From Bhargavaea sp. CC-171006 (GTDB taxonomy: Bacteria; Bacillota; Bacilli; Bacillales_A; Planococcaceae): a DNA stretch of 64,000 nucleotides. The translations under genes and the position numbers were made by a program. Under the pieces are notes generated by a model that was given only the letters and a program-made list of their open reading frames with translations, did not search any database and was not told where the DNA came from. The stretch covers positions 186,001 to 250,000 of the forward strand of contig NZ_QUZH01000023.1 in the NCBI RefSeq assembly GCF_009761675.1. Direction: 5' to 3'. The stretch's first letter is position 1, and the number at the start of each line of letters is the position of its first letter. Shown one piece after another: positions 52,476 through 61,481 of this stretch.

Positions 52476-53242
52476 GCGTCCGCCGCCTTCTTTCCGTGAT
52501 GGACTCGCCGGACCGCATGGCCATACCATTCACTGCGGATCCTGCTTTCCTGCCTGCTGTATTCTTCGTGGGGACCGTGAAAATGGATTGACCGGTTCAC
52601 GCAAGCCACATGCGTCACCAGTTCCGATACTGTATCCACGTCGTGCGTGACCAATACAATGGCAATCCCCTTCTCACGGTTCAGCCGGCCCAGCATATTA
52701 TAAAACGACTGCATATGCTTGCGGTCGATGCCGACGGTCGGCTCGTCAAGAACGAGAAGTTCCGGTTTGCTGATGAGCGCACGGGCGATGAACACCCGCT
52801 GCTGCTGTCCCCCCGACAGGTCGCCGATGCTCCGGTCGGCAAACTCTTCCATCCCGACTGCCGCAAGCGCGCTGTCCACTTTTTCGTCTGCATCCGCAGG
52901 AAACCGCCTGAACAGACCGGTCTTTTTGACCAGCCCGCTGCGGACAACTTCCCTGACCGTCGCGGGAAAGGCACGGTTGAATGCATTTGATTTCTGGGAC
53001 ACATAACCGATCTTTTCCTTTTCACGGAAATCGGATGCATCCCGGCCGAACAGACGAATCTGCCCCGACAGTGGCTTGATCAGGCCCAGGATGAGTTTGA
53101 TCAGTGTCGATTTACCCGATCCGTTCGGCCCGATGACCGCCCAGAATTCCCCCTGTTCCACGGTGAGGAAAATATGTTCGAGTGCGGCTGTGTCTCCGTA
53201 CCGGTATGACACATCTTCGAGCTCTATCAATGGTTCTGTCAT
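52472..53242 (-). CDS. znuC: Zinc ABC transporter ATP-binding protein
   Basis: 256 aa. Walker A GPNGSGKST near 38, Q-loop SQKSN near 85, signature LSGGQQQR near 141, Walker B LLVLDEPTVGID near 163, and switch His in VTHDVD. Contacts ZnuB. First gene of znuC-znuB-zur, behind a promoter with a Zur-like operator. Ends with a short His/Lys-rich tail (HGKKAADA). Confidence 0.95.
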   Translation of the reverse strand: MTEPLIELEDVSYRYGDTAALEHIFLTVEQGEFWAVIGPNGSGKSTLIKLILGLIKPLSGQIRLFGRDASDFREKEKIGYVSQKSNAFNRAFPATVREVVRSGLVKKTGLFRRFPADADEKVDSALAAVGMEEFADRSIGDLSGGQQQRVFIARALISKPELLVLDEPTVGIDRKHMQSFYNMLGRLNREKGIAIVLVTHDVDTVSELVTHVACVNRSIHFHGPHEEYSRQESRIRSEWYGHAVRRVHHGKKAADA

Positions 53243-53260
53243 GTTGCCGTCCTCTTTTCC

Positions 53261-53319
53261 AATTCGGAATGACTACGATTTACTCAATGAAGTATAGTAC
53301 AGTTCACCCGTGTTGTAAA
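53261..53319 (-). promoter_or_regulatory. znuCB-zur promoter with Zur-box-like operator
   Basis: Minus strand TTTACA (53319-53314), 17 nt, TATACT (53296-53291). The operator at 53281-53261 begins AAATCGTAGTCATT and ends CCGAATT; it matches the Bacillus Zur box AAATCGTAATnATT with few mismatches and covers the likely transcription start. Confidence 0.65.
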
Positions 53320-53342
53320 TGATTTGAGAATGGAGGCTCAGG

Positions 53343-53579
53343 ATGAATCTGAATGGAATGATTGCGGATCTGAAGAGAATGTCCGATCGGGAGCTCAGGG
53401 AACTGGCTGCCGAATATGGTGTTGCTCTGTCGCCGGAAGAAGTCAAAAAGCTGCGTCCGCTTCTTGACGAAGTATCTTTTTCCTTTCTATGGGCCGGCGT
53501 GCCGGAACCCTTTATCCGGAAGGTGGAAGCCGTAATCGGTCCGGAACGGACACGTCAGATCATGGAACAGTATCTGTAA
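53343..53579 (+). CDS. yqfT: DUF2624 protein (YqfT-like)
   Basis: 78 aa, soluble and helical, with LKRMSDRELRELAAEYGVAL near 10-29 and PEEVKKLRPLLDEV. The family (YqfT) has no known function and always sits near nfo. ATG 53343 after GGAGGCTC. Divergent from znuC. Confidence 0.85.
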   Translation: MNLNGMIADLKRMSDRELRELAAEYGVALSPEEVKKLRPLLDEVSFSFLWAGVPEPFIRKVEAVIGPERTRQIMEQYL

Positions 53580-53592
53580 TACCGGTAATCAA

Positions 53593-53645
53593 AAAACAGG
53601 CTTCCCTCGCGTCCCACTGGACGTTCAGGCAGCCTGTTTTGTTTT
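53593..53645. terminator. Bidirectional terminator between yqfT and nfo
   Basis: AAAACAGGCT (53593-53602) and AGCCTGTTTT (53631-53640) with an inner CGTCC/GGACG stem, flanked by A- and T-runs. Confidence 0.78.
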
Positions 53646-54533
53646 TCAGATCATGAGGGCTTCAATCGGCTCGCGGCTGAACGACTGTTCCCGCAGCATG
53701 GCGATCTCGTCCCGGTAAGGGGCTTTCCGGCTTGCTTTGTCCGGTCCTACCCAAGGGGTTTCAAGGATTTTCGGAAGTTCTCCGAATTCAGGGAGATGGA
53801 CGATTCTGGCGAGCGCTTCAAAACCGATATAGCCAAAGCCGATATTCTCGTGACGGTCTTTTCTTGCTCCCCGTTCGTTTTTACTGTCATTTACGTGGAT
53901 AACGGATATCCTGTCAAGTCCGATTGTCTGATCAAACTCTGTCAGCACCTGATCGAGATTGTTGACGATGTCATATCCGGAATCATGAACGTGGCAGGTG
54001 TCAAAGCAGACTGTCAGCCGATCGTTCCGTTCCACTCCATCAATGATCCTGGCCAGTTCATCAAACGAGCAGCCGCATTCCGATCCCTTGCCTGCCATCG
54101 TCTCAAGTGCGATCCTGACCGGCGCTTCGACCTGAAGGACCTCGTTGAGCCCTTCGATGATTTTGGCAATTCCTTTGTCCGTTCCCTCTCCGACATGGGC
54201 ACCCGGGTGAAGGACAATCTGGTCCGCACCGAGTGCCGCCGTCCGTTCAATCTCGCTTTGCAGGAAGTTCACACCGAGTTCGAACGTTTCCGGCTTGACC
54301 GCATTCCCGATATTGATGATATAAGGAGCATGGACAACGATATTTGAAAGTCCGTTCTCATCCATATGAAGGCGGCCGGCCGCGATATTCAGATCTTCAA
54401 TTGCCTTGCGTCTTGTGTTCTGAGGAGCACCGGTATAGATCATGAACGTCGATGCTCCATACGAAGCAGCTTCCTCACTGGCCCCGAGCAGCATTTTTTT
54501 GCCGCTCATGGATACATGCGAACCAATCAGCAT
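53646..54533 (-). CDS. nfo: Endonuclease IV (AP endonuclease)
   Basis: 295 aa. TIM-barrel nuclease of base-excision repair. Zinc ligands lie in GSHVSMSGK (His), HPGAHVGE (His), [10 protein letters not shown] (Glu), [13 protein letters not shown] (Asp/His) and [20 protein letters not shown] (split: [11 protein letters not shown] and KDRHENIG). All are present. One base separates its start from the cshB stop. Converges on yqfT. Confidence 0.97.
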   Translation of the reverse strand: MLIGSHVSMSGKKMLLGASEEAASYGASTFMIYTGAPQNTRRKAIEDLNIAAGRLHMDENGLSNIVVHAPYIINIGNAVKPETFELGVNFLQSEIERTAALGADQIVLHPGAHVGEGTDKGIAKIIEGLNEVLQVEAPVRIALETMAGKGSECGCSFDELARIIDGVERNDRLTVCFDTCHVHDSGYDIVNNLDQVLTEFDQTIGLDRISVIHVNDSKNERGARKDRHENIGFGYIGFEALARIVHLPEFGELPKILETPWVGPDKASRKAPYRDEIAMLREQSFSREPIEALMI

Positions 54534-54534
54534 C

Positions 54535-55842
54535 TTACTTTCTCCTTCCCTGCCGTGACTCCTTGCGCTTTTCCTTGCGCCGGATGTCAGCCACTTGCTT
54601 TTCTATCTTTTTCTTATATCCCGGCTTCACTTTGGTTGGTTTCCGGACCTGCCGGCGGATTTTTTCATCCAGATCCCGATCGGTTTTTTGCCGTGTGGAA
54701 CGCGAATGCCGCTCTTTCAGATCAGACCATTCCCCGTTCTTCACATCACGGTGGACAAACGGCACGCCCATTTTCTCGATCCGCACGAGTGCGTCTTCAT
54801 CCGACGGATCGTAGAGCGTGATGACCGTTCCCTGCAGACCGGCTCTGGCCGTCCGACCTGAACGGTGGATGAAGAATTCCAGATCCTCGGGGAGGTTATA
54901 GTTGATGACATGGCTGACACCCGGAATATCGATTCCCCGGGAAGCCAGGTCAGTTGCGACGATGTACTCGAATTCAAGGTCGCGGACCCTGTTCATCATC
55001 TTCCGGCGCTCGCGGGGTGTCAGGTCACCATGGATGCGGCCGGTCTTGATGCCGTTCGAGGACAGGAATTCACCAACCTCTTCCGCTTCCTTGCGCGTGT
55101 TCGTGAAAATGATCGCCAGGTAAGGGTTCAGCCCAGACATGACATGAAGCAATTTCTTTTTCCGGTCCATGCTCCTCACCGGGACAAGCGGAAATTCGAT
55201 CCCTTCCGCTACAGGGCGGCGCTCTCCGATCCGGACATGCTCCGGCGATTCCATATATTTATTCAGGAACGGCTTGAGCTTTTCCGGAATGGTCGCCGAG
55301 AAGACATACATCTCGAGATCCTTCGGCATACGGGAGGCCACTTGGTCGATGTCCTCGATATATCCCATATCAAACGCCAGGTCGGCTTCATCAATGACAA
55401 GGATCTTGGCCGTATGGGCCAGTAAAGCATCCTCCCGGACAAGATCCCGCAACCTGCCCGGGGTTCCTACAGCGATATGCGGCTGTGTCTTCAGCTTATC
55501 GATGGAGCGCTGTTTGTCCGTGCCGCCTATGAATAGCCCGGAGCGGATGTCTGTCCCTTCGGTCAGTTTCTGCAGTTCCGAATGGATCTGCTCGGCCAGT
55601 TCCCTGGTCGGGGCGGCAATGACGGCCTGCACCGTATCGGATTCCTGATTGGTGCGCTCTGCAATCGGGATGAGGAAGCTGTGCGTCTTCCCTGTACCGG
55701 TATGGGCCTGCCCGATCGCGCTTTTACCGGCCAGCATCAGCGGGATGACCGCTTCCTGCACCGGGGTCGGGGCTTCAAATTCTATTCTGCGGATTGCATC
55801 CTGCAGAAACGGACTGAGTTTCATTTCTGTGAATTTCGGCAT
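54535..55842 (-). CDS. cshB: DEAD-box RNA helicase CshB
   Basis: 435 aa. Q motif near 24-30, Walker A AHTGTGKT near 46, DEAD in [10 protein letters not shown] near 150, SAT in VFSATIP near 180, and [10 protein letters not shown] near 325. A Lys/Arg-rich tail (about 375-435) suits RNA binding. The B. subtilis homolog CshB/YqfR is linked to cold adaptation and ribosome assembly. ATG 55842. Followed by nfo with no gap. Confidence 0.95.
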   Translation of the reverse strand: MPKFTEMKLSPFLQDAIRRIEFEAPTPVQEAVIPLMLAGKSAIGQAHTGTGKTHSFLIPIAERTNQESDTVQAVIAAPTRELAEQIHSELQKLTEGTDIRSGLFIGGTDKQRSIDKLKTQPHIAVGTPGRLRDLVREDALLAHTAKILVIDEADLAFDMGYIEDIDQVASRMPKDLEMYVFSATIPEKLKPFLNKYMESPEHVRIGERRPVAEGIEFPLVPVRSMDRKKKLLHVMSGLNPYLAIIFTNTRKEAEEVGEFLSSNGIKTGRIHGDLTPRERRKMMNRVRDLEFEYIVATDLASRGIDIPGVSHVINYNLPEDLEFFIHRSGRTARAGLQGTVITLYDPSDEDALVRIEKMGVPFVHRDVKNGEWSDLKERHSRSTRQKTDRDLDEKIRRQVRKPTKVKPGYKKKIEKQVADIRRKEKRKESRQGRRK

Positions 55843-55984
55843 TCGTTTTCCTCCTCAACTGTCCTTCATTTTAACACAGGCGGCACGGATTCTCCCGTAT
55901 CTTGTGAATGCGGAATCGGTGGCAATGCGGAAGACTCCGCATATGATTAAGGGAGAGCGTATTTTAAAGAAAGGAGTCCGCCGG

Positions 55985-56488
55985 ATGCGATATCAATCAT
56001 TTTACCCGTTTTCAGGCGGCGGAAGCGCGCCTCGGATGCCGTTCGGTCCGCCTCCGCAAAGCGGGATGTTCAATGGTCCTGCTGCCGGCTTCGGCAGAAA
56101 TCCCGGATTTGGTCCGGGCGGGTTCGGCAGAAGAGGATTTGGCGCAGGAGGAGGGCCCGCAGGCGGCGGGGGATCGTTCGGTATGCCGGGAGGTCAGGGA
56201 GGCCAGGGAGGCCAGGGAGGCCAAGGGATGTCTCGTCTCGAGTCCTATATGAGGACAGCTGATAGGTTCCTGTCAACCGCCCAACAGCTTTCCCCGTTGA
56301 TCAACCAGCTCAGCCCCATGATGCAGAACATCCCGGCCCTGATGCAAATCTACCGCGGTTTTTCCGGGGCACCTTCGGCAGGCGGCGGGAATAGTGCAGC
56401 CGCAAACACATCCCAACCGAATTCCGAAGCCGCCCCTCCGCGGTCCGACGGCAATTCAGTGCCCCGGATTTTCCAGCCTCCTTTTTGA
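55985..56488 (+). CDS. yqfQ: YqfQ/VrrA-like glycine-rich protein
   Basis: 167 aa from ATG 55985 after AAAGGAG. Low-complexity Gly/Phe/Pro N-terminal half (about 1-80) with a GGQ run, then a conserved helical segment (MSRLESYMRTADRFLSTAQQ and SPLINQLSPMMQNIPALMQI, about 80-125) and a Ser/Ala/Asn tail. Matches the VrrA/YqfQ family by position before ispH and by the helical core. In some Bacillus relatives the homolog carries a variable tandem repeat; one is present here too. Function unknown. Confidence 0.82.
   Translation: MRYQSFYPFSGGGSAPRMPFGPPPQSGMFNGPAAGFGRNPGFGPGGFGRRGFGAGGGPAGGGGSFGMPGGQGGQGGQGGQGMSRLESYMRTADRFLSTAQQLSPLINQLSPMMQNIPALMQIYRGFSGAPSAGGGNSAAANTSQPNSEAAPPRSDGNSVPRIFQPPF
56188..56223 (+). 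repeat. 9-bp tandem repeat in yqfQ
   Basis: Four GGGAGGCCA-type units (the first is GGGAGGTCA), coding Gly-Gly-Gln repeats. A candidate variable-number tandem repeat. Confidence 0.9.
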
Positions 56489-56492
56489 ATCT

Positions 56493-56521
56493 TTGAATCC
56501 GCGGCCCGGCTCCGCTATAAT
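56493..56521 (+). promoter_or_regulatory. Promoter of ispH
   Basis: TTGAAT (56493-56498), 17 nt, TATAAT (56516-56521), immediately after yqfQ. Confidence 0.7.
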
Positions 56522-56550
56522 AGGAGCAGTGACCTGAAGGAGTGAAATCC

Positions 56551-57525
56551 ATGAATGTAATCAAGATTTCGCCGAGGGGCTACTGCTATGGAGTCGTGGA
56601 CGCGATGGTTATCGCCCAGAACGCCGCCATGGACAAGACGCTACCTAGGCCGATTTTTATATTGGGAATGATCGTTCATAATAAGCATGTGACCGATGCT
56701 TTCGAACAGGACGGCATCATTACGCTCGACGGGCCGAACCGCAAGGAGATCCTTGAAAAGGTCGATAGCGGAACGGTCATCTTCACCGCGCATGGTGTCT
56801 CACCCGAAGTCCGTGAGATTGCCCGCCGCAAAGGTCTTGTCGCAATTGATGCGACTTGCCCTGACGTGACGACCACCCATGTTCTGATCGAAGAGAAAAC
56901 CGCCGAAGGCTATGACATCATTTACATCGGAAAGAAAGGCCACCCGGAACCGGAAGGCGCCATCGGAGTCGCACCGGACAAAGTCCACCTGATCCAGACG
57001 CTGGCGGAGGCCGACGCCCTCGACATCAGCGCGGAAAAGCTGCTGGTCACCAACCAGACCACGATGAGCCAGTGGGACGTCGCAGAGATCATGGAACGCC
57101 TGCAGGAACGTTTCCCGCATCTGGAAGTGCACCGGGAGATCTGCATGGCAACGCAGGTACGGCAGGAAGCCGTTGCAGAACAGGCGGGTGAAGCAGATCT
57201 GCTGATTGTCGTAGGAGACCCGATGAGCAACAACTCCAACCGGCTTACCCAGGTGTCCATCGAAATCGCCGGCACCCCGTCGTACCGGGTTGAAGATGTA
57301 TCCGGAATCGACCTTGCCTGGCTGAAGGATGTAAAGACAGTCGCTGTTACGGCTGGTGCATCCACGCCGACACCGATCGTCAAGGAAGTCATCAATTTCT
57401 TCGATCAGTACGATCCGAATGATCCGTCGACGCATGACACCACTTCCAAGGTGAAACTTGAAAAAATCCTTCCTCGAATCAAAAATCCGAAACCGGTCAA
57501 ACGGATTGATCCTTATCCGATTTGA
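56551..57525 (+). CDS. ispH: 4-hydroxy-3-methylbut-2-enyl diphosphate reductase
   Basis: 324 aa. Last MEP pathway step, giving IPP and DMAPP. The three [4Fe-4S] Cys are in [10 protein letters not shown] (near 12), DATCPDV (near 100) and REICMATQ (near 194). The catalytic TNQTTMS loop (Glu/Thr region) and [12 protein letters not shown] near 225 are present. ATG 56551 follows GAAGGAG; GTG 56542 is too close to it. Confidence 0.97.
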   Translation: MNVIKISPRGYCYGVVDAMVIAQNAAMDKTLPRPIFILGMIVHNKHVTDAFEQDGIITLDGPNRKEILEKVDSGTVIFTAHGVSPEVREIARRKGLVAIDATCPDVTTTHVLIEEKTAEGYDIIYIGKKGHPEPEGAIGVAPDKVHLIQTLAEADALDISAEKLLVTNQTTMSQWDVAEIMERLQERFPHLEVHREICMATQVRQEAVAEQAGEADLLIVVGDPMSNNSNRLTQVSIEIAGTPSYRVEDVSGIDLAWLKDVKTVAVTAGASTPTPIVKEVINFFDQYDPNDPSTHDTTSKVKLEKILPRIKNPKPVKRIDPYPI

Positions 57526-57533
57526 CAAATAAA

Positions 57534-57564
57534 ACGGGACTGTCCATCATGGACAGTCCCGTTC
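57534..57564 (+). terminator. Terminator of ispH
   Basis: Perfect 12-bp stem ACGGGACTGTCC (57534-57545) with 57551-57562, 5-nt loop. The T-run is short (TTC). Confidence 0.75.
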
Positions 57565-57565
57565 A

Positions 57566-57609
57566 AACTGTAGACAAAGTGAGTGTATAGCTCCTTTGTC
57601 TGCAGTTTT
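57566..57609. repeat. CTGCAGACAAAG-type inverted repeat
   Basis: AACTGTAGACAAAG (57567-57580) and CTTTGTCTGCAGTT (57593-57606, one mismatch), then TTATTC. Third copy of the hairpin seen at 21324 and 28343. It lies between convergent ispH and yqfO and may terminate both. Confidence 0.75.
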
Positions 57610-57692
57610 ATTCTTTCCCTTGAAATCCTCCGGATTTCCGCTGCGGGCCCTTGCTTCAATCCGCCATAAGGCTTATTGAGGCAAACGGCATC

Positions 57693-58814
57693 TCACATAA
57701 ACTTGAATGGTTCGGTGATGATCGCCGATTCGATGAATTCGCAGTTGATGCCGGCTTTTTGGGCTTCCTGTTCCAGATGCTCCCGGACACCGCCGACCAT
57801 GATCCGTTCGATATGGTGGCCGGGATCGACAATGGAGAGGCCGAGGTTTGCGGCATCCTGTGCAGTATGGAAGTCGATGTCCCCTGTCACGAGCACGTCT
57901 GCCTTTTTCCCGACTGCTGCACCGACATACTTGGCGCCGGATCCCCCCAGCACAGCCACGTTCCGGATTTCTTCATTTCCTCCATCCACAACGCGTAACG
58001 CCGGTACGCCCATCCGTTCCTTGACATGGTCGGCGAAGGTTTCCAAAGTCATTGGTTCAGGCAGGCTGCCGACCCGCCCGATTCCATACTCCTCGAGTCT
58101 TTGGTCAAGTACGAAAAAGTCATAGGCCGGCTCTTCATACGGGTGCGCTTCGATCATGGCCTGCTCGACACGCTCACGGATCGATCCCGTCAGCACCACC
58201 TCAATTTTCGTTTCAGGGACAGCCTCTTCCTTCCCGACGCTGCCGATGTACGGGTCGGCCCCATCCGTCGGGGTAAAGCGTCCCGTCCCTTCCAGTTCAT
58301 AGCTGCAGTGTGTGTAATCCCCGATAGCGCCAGCGCCTGCATCACCTAGCGCCTTGCGGACTTTTTCAACACTATCGTGCGGTGTGAAGACAGCCAGCTT
58401 GAACAGCGGCTCCCTGTAGGTCTCTTCCAAGATTGTGATGCCTGAGAGGCCGAGTTTTCGTGCAAGCATATCGTTTACGCCGCCAGGCGCCACATCGAGA
58501 TTCGTATGGGCGACATATACCGAAATCCCCAGGCGGAGACTCAGTTCCACGATTCTTCCATGAGGTGTATCGGTCCGGACCGATTTCAGCGGGCGGAACA
58601 GCGGCGGGTGATGGGCGATGATTAACCCCGCGCCGGCTTCAGCGGCCTCCCTGATCACATCTTCCGTCACATCCAGGGTGACGAGGACTTTTTCTGCAGG
58701 GGCATCGGGCCTTCCGATCTGCAGCCCGACCGGATCCCAGTCATAGGCGAATTTCTTCGGGGCCCATTCTTCCATCAGCCGGATAATGTCATTGACGGTC
58801 GTTTTCTTCTCCAT
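57693..58814 (-). CDS. yqfO: NIF3/DUF34 family protein YqfO
   Basis: 373 aa, the long form with an inserted PII/CutA-like domain (about 125-230). Metal-binding NIF3 motifs: AHHPPLFRP near 65, HTNLDVAPGGVND near 100, and the C-terminal TGDIDFHTAQDA and VDPGHHIE. Proposed to act in GTP cyclohydrolase-like or metal homeostasis roles, but the exact reaction is not established. Starts inside the trmK end (26-nt overlap). Confidence 0.9.
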   Translation of the reverse strand: MEKKTTVNDIIRLMEEWAPKKFAYDWDPVGLQIGRPDAPAEKVLVTLDVTEDVIREAAEAGAGLIIAHHPPLFRPLKSVRTDTPHGRIVELSLRLGISVYVAHTNLDVAPGGVNDMLARKLGLSGITILEETYREPLFKLAVFTPHDSVEKVRKALGDAGAGAIGDYTHCSYELEGTGRFTPTDGADPYIGSVGKEEAVPETKIEVVLTGSIRERVEQAMIEAHPYEEPAYDFFVLDQRLEEYGIGRVGSLPEPMTLETFADHVKERMGVPALRVVDGGNEEIRNVAVLGGSGAKYVGAAVGKKADVLVTGDIDFHTAQDAANLGLSIVDPGHHIERIMVGGVREHLEQEAQKAGINCEFIESAIITEPFKFM

Positions 58815-59508
58815 TTCCGAGCACCTCCAAGATTTCGTAAAGTGAGCGCTTCAGTTTCGCTTCTTTGATGTCACGCTCTTCGGAAGGGGATGCTTCCTGC
58901 ATCCTATCAATGATTTTCCGTAGCGAAGCGGCTTCACGTTCCCACTTTTTCCTGAATGCAGGCGGTTGCCTCTCTGACAGGTACGGGCCGAATCTGAGCT
59001 GCAAATCATCATAGATCGCCTTACCCCGTTCAAGCACAATCACCTCATAGATCTTTCCGTCTTCCTCAAGGATGTCCTCCTCAATGATGTGCCATCCATT
59101 GGCAACCGCCCACGATCGGATTGCACCCGCATGGATGTTCGGCTGGAGTACCAGCCGCCTGACGCCTGAAAGGCGTTCTTTGCCGTTCTCAAGGATCGAG
59201 GCGATCAGCGGCCCCCCCATTCCTGCTATGGAAACCGTATCCACTCCGTCCTCTTCACGGATGGCTTCAAGTCCGTCCGCCAGCCGGGCTATCACTTTAC
59301 CTTCGAGACCGGTCTCCCGAATGGTCGCTTCGGCAGATTCAAAAGGCCCCCTGGCCACCTCTCCTGCTATTCCCCTGCGGATCCGGTCCGTGAGAACCAG
59401 ATGGGCAGGAAGGTAAGCATGATCGCTTCCGATGTCCGCCAGTACGGCATCATTTCCGATGCGCGAAGCGACCGCCTGCAGCCGCTTGGAAAGCTTATTC
59501 ACATTCAT
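58789..59508 (-). CDS. trmK: tRNA (adenine22-N1)-methyltransferase TrmK
   Basis: 239 aa. SAM motif ADIGSDHAYLP near 23-33, catalytic-region AGMGGPLIASIL near 93, then a coiled-coil C-terminal domain (about 160-230). Methylates A22 of tRNAs with a short D-loop. ATG 59508 (MNVNKLSKRLQAV) follows AAGGAGGTG and matches the family start. Upstream of yqfO and downstream of cccA, the Bacillus order. Confidence 0.95.
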   Translation of the reverse strand: MNVNKLSKRLQAVASRIGNDAVLADIGSDHAYLPAHLVLTDRIRRGIAGEVARGPFESAEATIRETGLEGKVIARLADGLEAIREEDGVDTVSIAGMGGPLIASILENGKERLSGVRRLVLQPNIHAGAIRSWAVANGWHIIEEDILEEDGKIYEVIVLERGKAIYDDLQLRFGPYLSERQPPAFRKKWEREAASLRKIIDRMQEASPSEERDIKEAKLKRSLYEILEVLGNGEENDRQ

Positions 59509-59554
59509 CTGCCGACACCTCCTTCTGCAATTGTAAACAACAATCTGTAAAAAG

Positions 59555-59586
59555 ATAAAACCCTTATCCGGATGTCCGGATAAGGG
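59555..59586 (-). terminator. Terminator of cccA
   Basis: Perfect CCCTTATCCGG (59561-59571) stem with 59576-59586, 4-nt loop, then TTTTATC on the minus strand. Confidence 0.85.
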
Positions 59587-59603
59587 CTTCAAGAGCGAAT
59601 TCA

Positions 59604-60005
59604 TTATTGAAGCGAAAGCACCCATTCAGCCATCGCATCGAGGTTCTCGTCCGGGACGAGACCGCCAGGCATTGCGCCTTTACCGTTCTTCAGGACGTCT
59701 TTAACTTCATCCTGGCTGAGGTCAAGGCCGACCAGGCTAGGTCCGACCGAACCTTCATAGTTCTGGCCGTGGCAGGAAACACATTTCCCTTGAGCAAGTG
59801 CCTCCGGATCAAAGTCACCGGAAGAAGCTTCGTCTCCGCCTTCTCCGCCGGCTTCACCTTCAGCGGTAGCGCCGCCTTCCTCGGATTGCTCCTGGTCGGC
59901 TGCGATTTCTTCCTGGTTATCCAGTCCATACAGAGACATGAAGAAAATAAGGCCGATTCCGAGGGCCATGATCAGGATATAAGGTACGACAGGATTTCTG
60001 TTCAT
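59604..60005 (-). CDS. cccA: Membrane-anchored cytochrome c-550 (CccA-like)
   Basis: 133 aa. One N-terminal membrane anchor (about 7-27), a long Glu/Gly-rich linker (about 31-63), then a single-haem cytochrome c domain with C75-VSC-H79 and axial Met candidate M112 in GAMPGG. Electron carrier on the outer membrane face. The acidic linker is longer than usual. Located directly after the acyl-CoA dehydrogenase gene and before trmK. Confidence 0.93.
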   Translation of the reverse strand: MNRNPVVPYILIMALGIGLIFFMSLYGLDNQEEIAADQEQSEEGGATAEGEAGGEGGDEASSGDFDPEALAQGKCVSCHGQNYEGSVGPSLVGLDLSQDEVKDVLKNGKGAMPGGLVPDENLDAMAEWVLSLQ

Positions 60006-60159
60006 CGACTAAAACCCCCTTTTCCGTGAGATAGCTGTACAGTTATATACAGTGAACAATACATATTGTACTGCATTCCCCCGAAAACTGAAAGCATTAG
60101 CCGGGAAAGATTTGCGACTTTGTGACAAATTCGGCAAATGTCCGACGTGCCCTGATTAC

Positions 60160-61299
60160 TTACACACCGATCTGGCGTGCGATAACCATATGCTGGACTT
60201 CAGATGTCCCTTCACCGATTTCCAAAAGTTTCGCATCGCGCATATAGCGTTCCACCTCATACTCTTTCATGTAACCGTATCCCCCATGCAGCTGGATGGC
60301 CTCATCAGCCACTTCCATGGCGATTTCGGATGCGTAGAGTTTGCACATCGCGGCTTCTTTGGAAAATGGGCGTCCTTGGTCTTTCAGCCAGGCTGCCTTA
60401 TAAACCATGGTTCTCGCCAGCTCAATTTTGAGTGCCATGTCCGCCAGCTTAAACTGGTTCACCTGGAAATCTGCGATGGCGCGGCCGAACTGTTTGCGTT
60501 CCTTGGCATATTGGAGAGACCTGTCAAAGGCAGCCTGGGCGATTCCGACTGCCATGGCTCCGATTCCGATCCTGCCGCCGTCAAGTGTGACAAGGAATTG
60601 GCGGAATCCGTTGCCCCGTTTGCCTAGCAGATTTTCTTGAGGAACACGGACATTTTCAAGCACGAGTTCCGTCGTATTGGATGCGTTCAGTCCCATCTTT
60701 TCATAATTGTCGATCACCTTGAACCCATTCGCATCTGTGGGAACAATGATGGCGGAAATCTCCTTTTTGCCGCCTTCCATACCGGTGATGGCGGTGAGTG
60801 CGAGATGCTTGGCATGGCTTGCATTCGTAATGAACACCTTGCTGCCATTGATGACAAAGTCGTCCCCATCCGACTTTGCCGTCGTCTGCGTTCCGCCTGC
60901 ATCAGAGCCTGCATTCGGTTCTGTCAGACCAAATGCCCCCAGGGATTCACCCGTACAGATCGGCACAAGATATTTTTGCTTTTGTTCTTCCGTCCCGAAA
61001 AGATTCAGAGGCGCTCCCCCGAGTGAAATGTGGGCCGAGTATGTGATCCCCGTTGAAGCGCACGCCCGGCTCAGCTCCTCCGTCACGATGGCGAAGCTGA
61101 CGGTATCGGCACCTGCTCCACCGTATTCCTCACCGAATGGAAGTCCCATCATTCCCATTTCTCCAAGCTGGCGGAAGATTTCCTTCGGGAATTCCTTCGT
61201 CCTGTCGCGCTCTATAGCCCCCGGCGCCACGACTTCGTCTGCAAATTCCCTGATCGTCTTCCGGATCATCTGCTGCTCATCAGTCAGATCAAAGTTCAC
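60160..61299 (-). CDS. Short-chain type acyl-CoA dehydrogenase
   Basis: 379 aa, FAD-dependent. Features: FGLTEPNAGSDAGGTQT near 122 (FAD/substrate loop), the FVTNA-like VFITNASHA near 150, GRIGIGAMAVGIAQAAF near 240, and catalytic Glu E363 in LLEIGEGTSE. Fits short-chain/butyryl- or branched-chain acyl-CoA dehydrogenases; the substrate cannot be fixed from sequence alone. The gene is not at this place in B. subtilis. Its promoter contains a palindromic TetR-type site, so induction by fatty or acyl-CoA compounds is likely. Confidence 0.94.
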   Translation of the reverse strand: MNFDLTDEQQMIRKTIREFADEVVAPGAIERDRTKEFPKEIFRQLGEMGMMGLPFGEEYGGAGADTVSFAIVTEELSRACASTGITYSAHISLGGAPLNLFGTEEQKQKYLVPICTGESLGAFGLTEPNAGSDAGGTQTTAKSDGDDFVINGSKVFITNASHAKHLALTAITGMEGGKKEISAIIVPTDANGFKVIDNYEKMGLNASNTTELVLENVRVPQENLLGKRGNGFRQFLVTLDGGRIGIGAMAVGIAQAAFDRSLQYAKERKQFGRAIADFQVNQFKLADMALKIELARTMVYKAAWLKDQGRPFSKEAAMCKLYASEIAMEVADEAIQLHGGYGYMKEYEVERYMRDAKLLEIGEGTSEVQHMVIARQIGV

Positions 61300-61334
61300 G
61301 TTGCATCCCCCTTTGTGAATACGCTTTCAAAGAC

Positions 61335-61364
61335 AGTATAACTGAACGAGCGCTCGCTTAACAA
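61335..61364 (-). promoter_or_regulatory. Acyl-CoA dehydrogenase promoter with TetR-type operator
   Basis: Minus strand TTGTTA (61364-61359), 18 nt, TATACT (61340-61335). The spacer is filled by an 18-bp imperfect palindrome, TGAACGAGCGCTCGCTTA on the plus strand (61343-61360; 7 of 9 pairs). Confidence 0.65.
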
Positions 61365-61436
61365 CCTTCATTGCCTGTTTCGGATAAACATTGATATTGT
61401 ATTGTTTTAGCAGTTGGTTAATTGCCAGTTTCGAAA

Positions 61437-61470
61437 CATAAAAAAACCGCGGTTTCAGTTGAAACCGCGG
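61437..61470 (-). terminator. Terminator of rpoD
   Basis: CCGCGGTTTC (61447-61456) and GAAACCGCGG (61461-61470), 4-nt loop, then TTTTTTTATG on the minus strand. Confidence 0.88.
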
Positions 61471-61481
61471 CTGGCTGTTCA

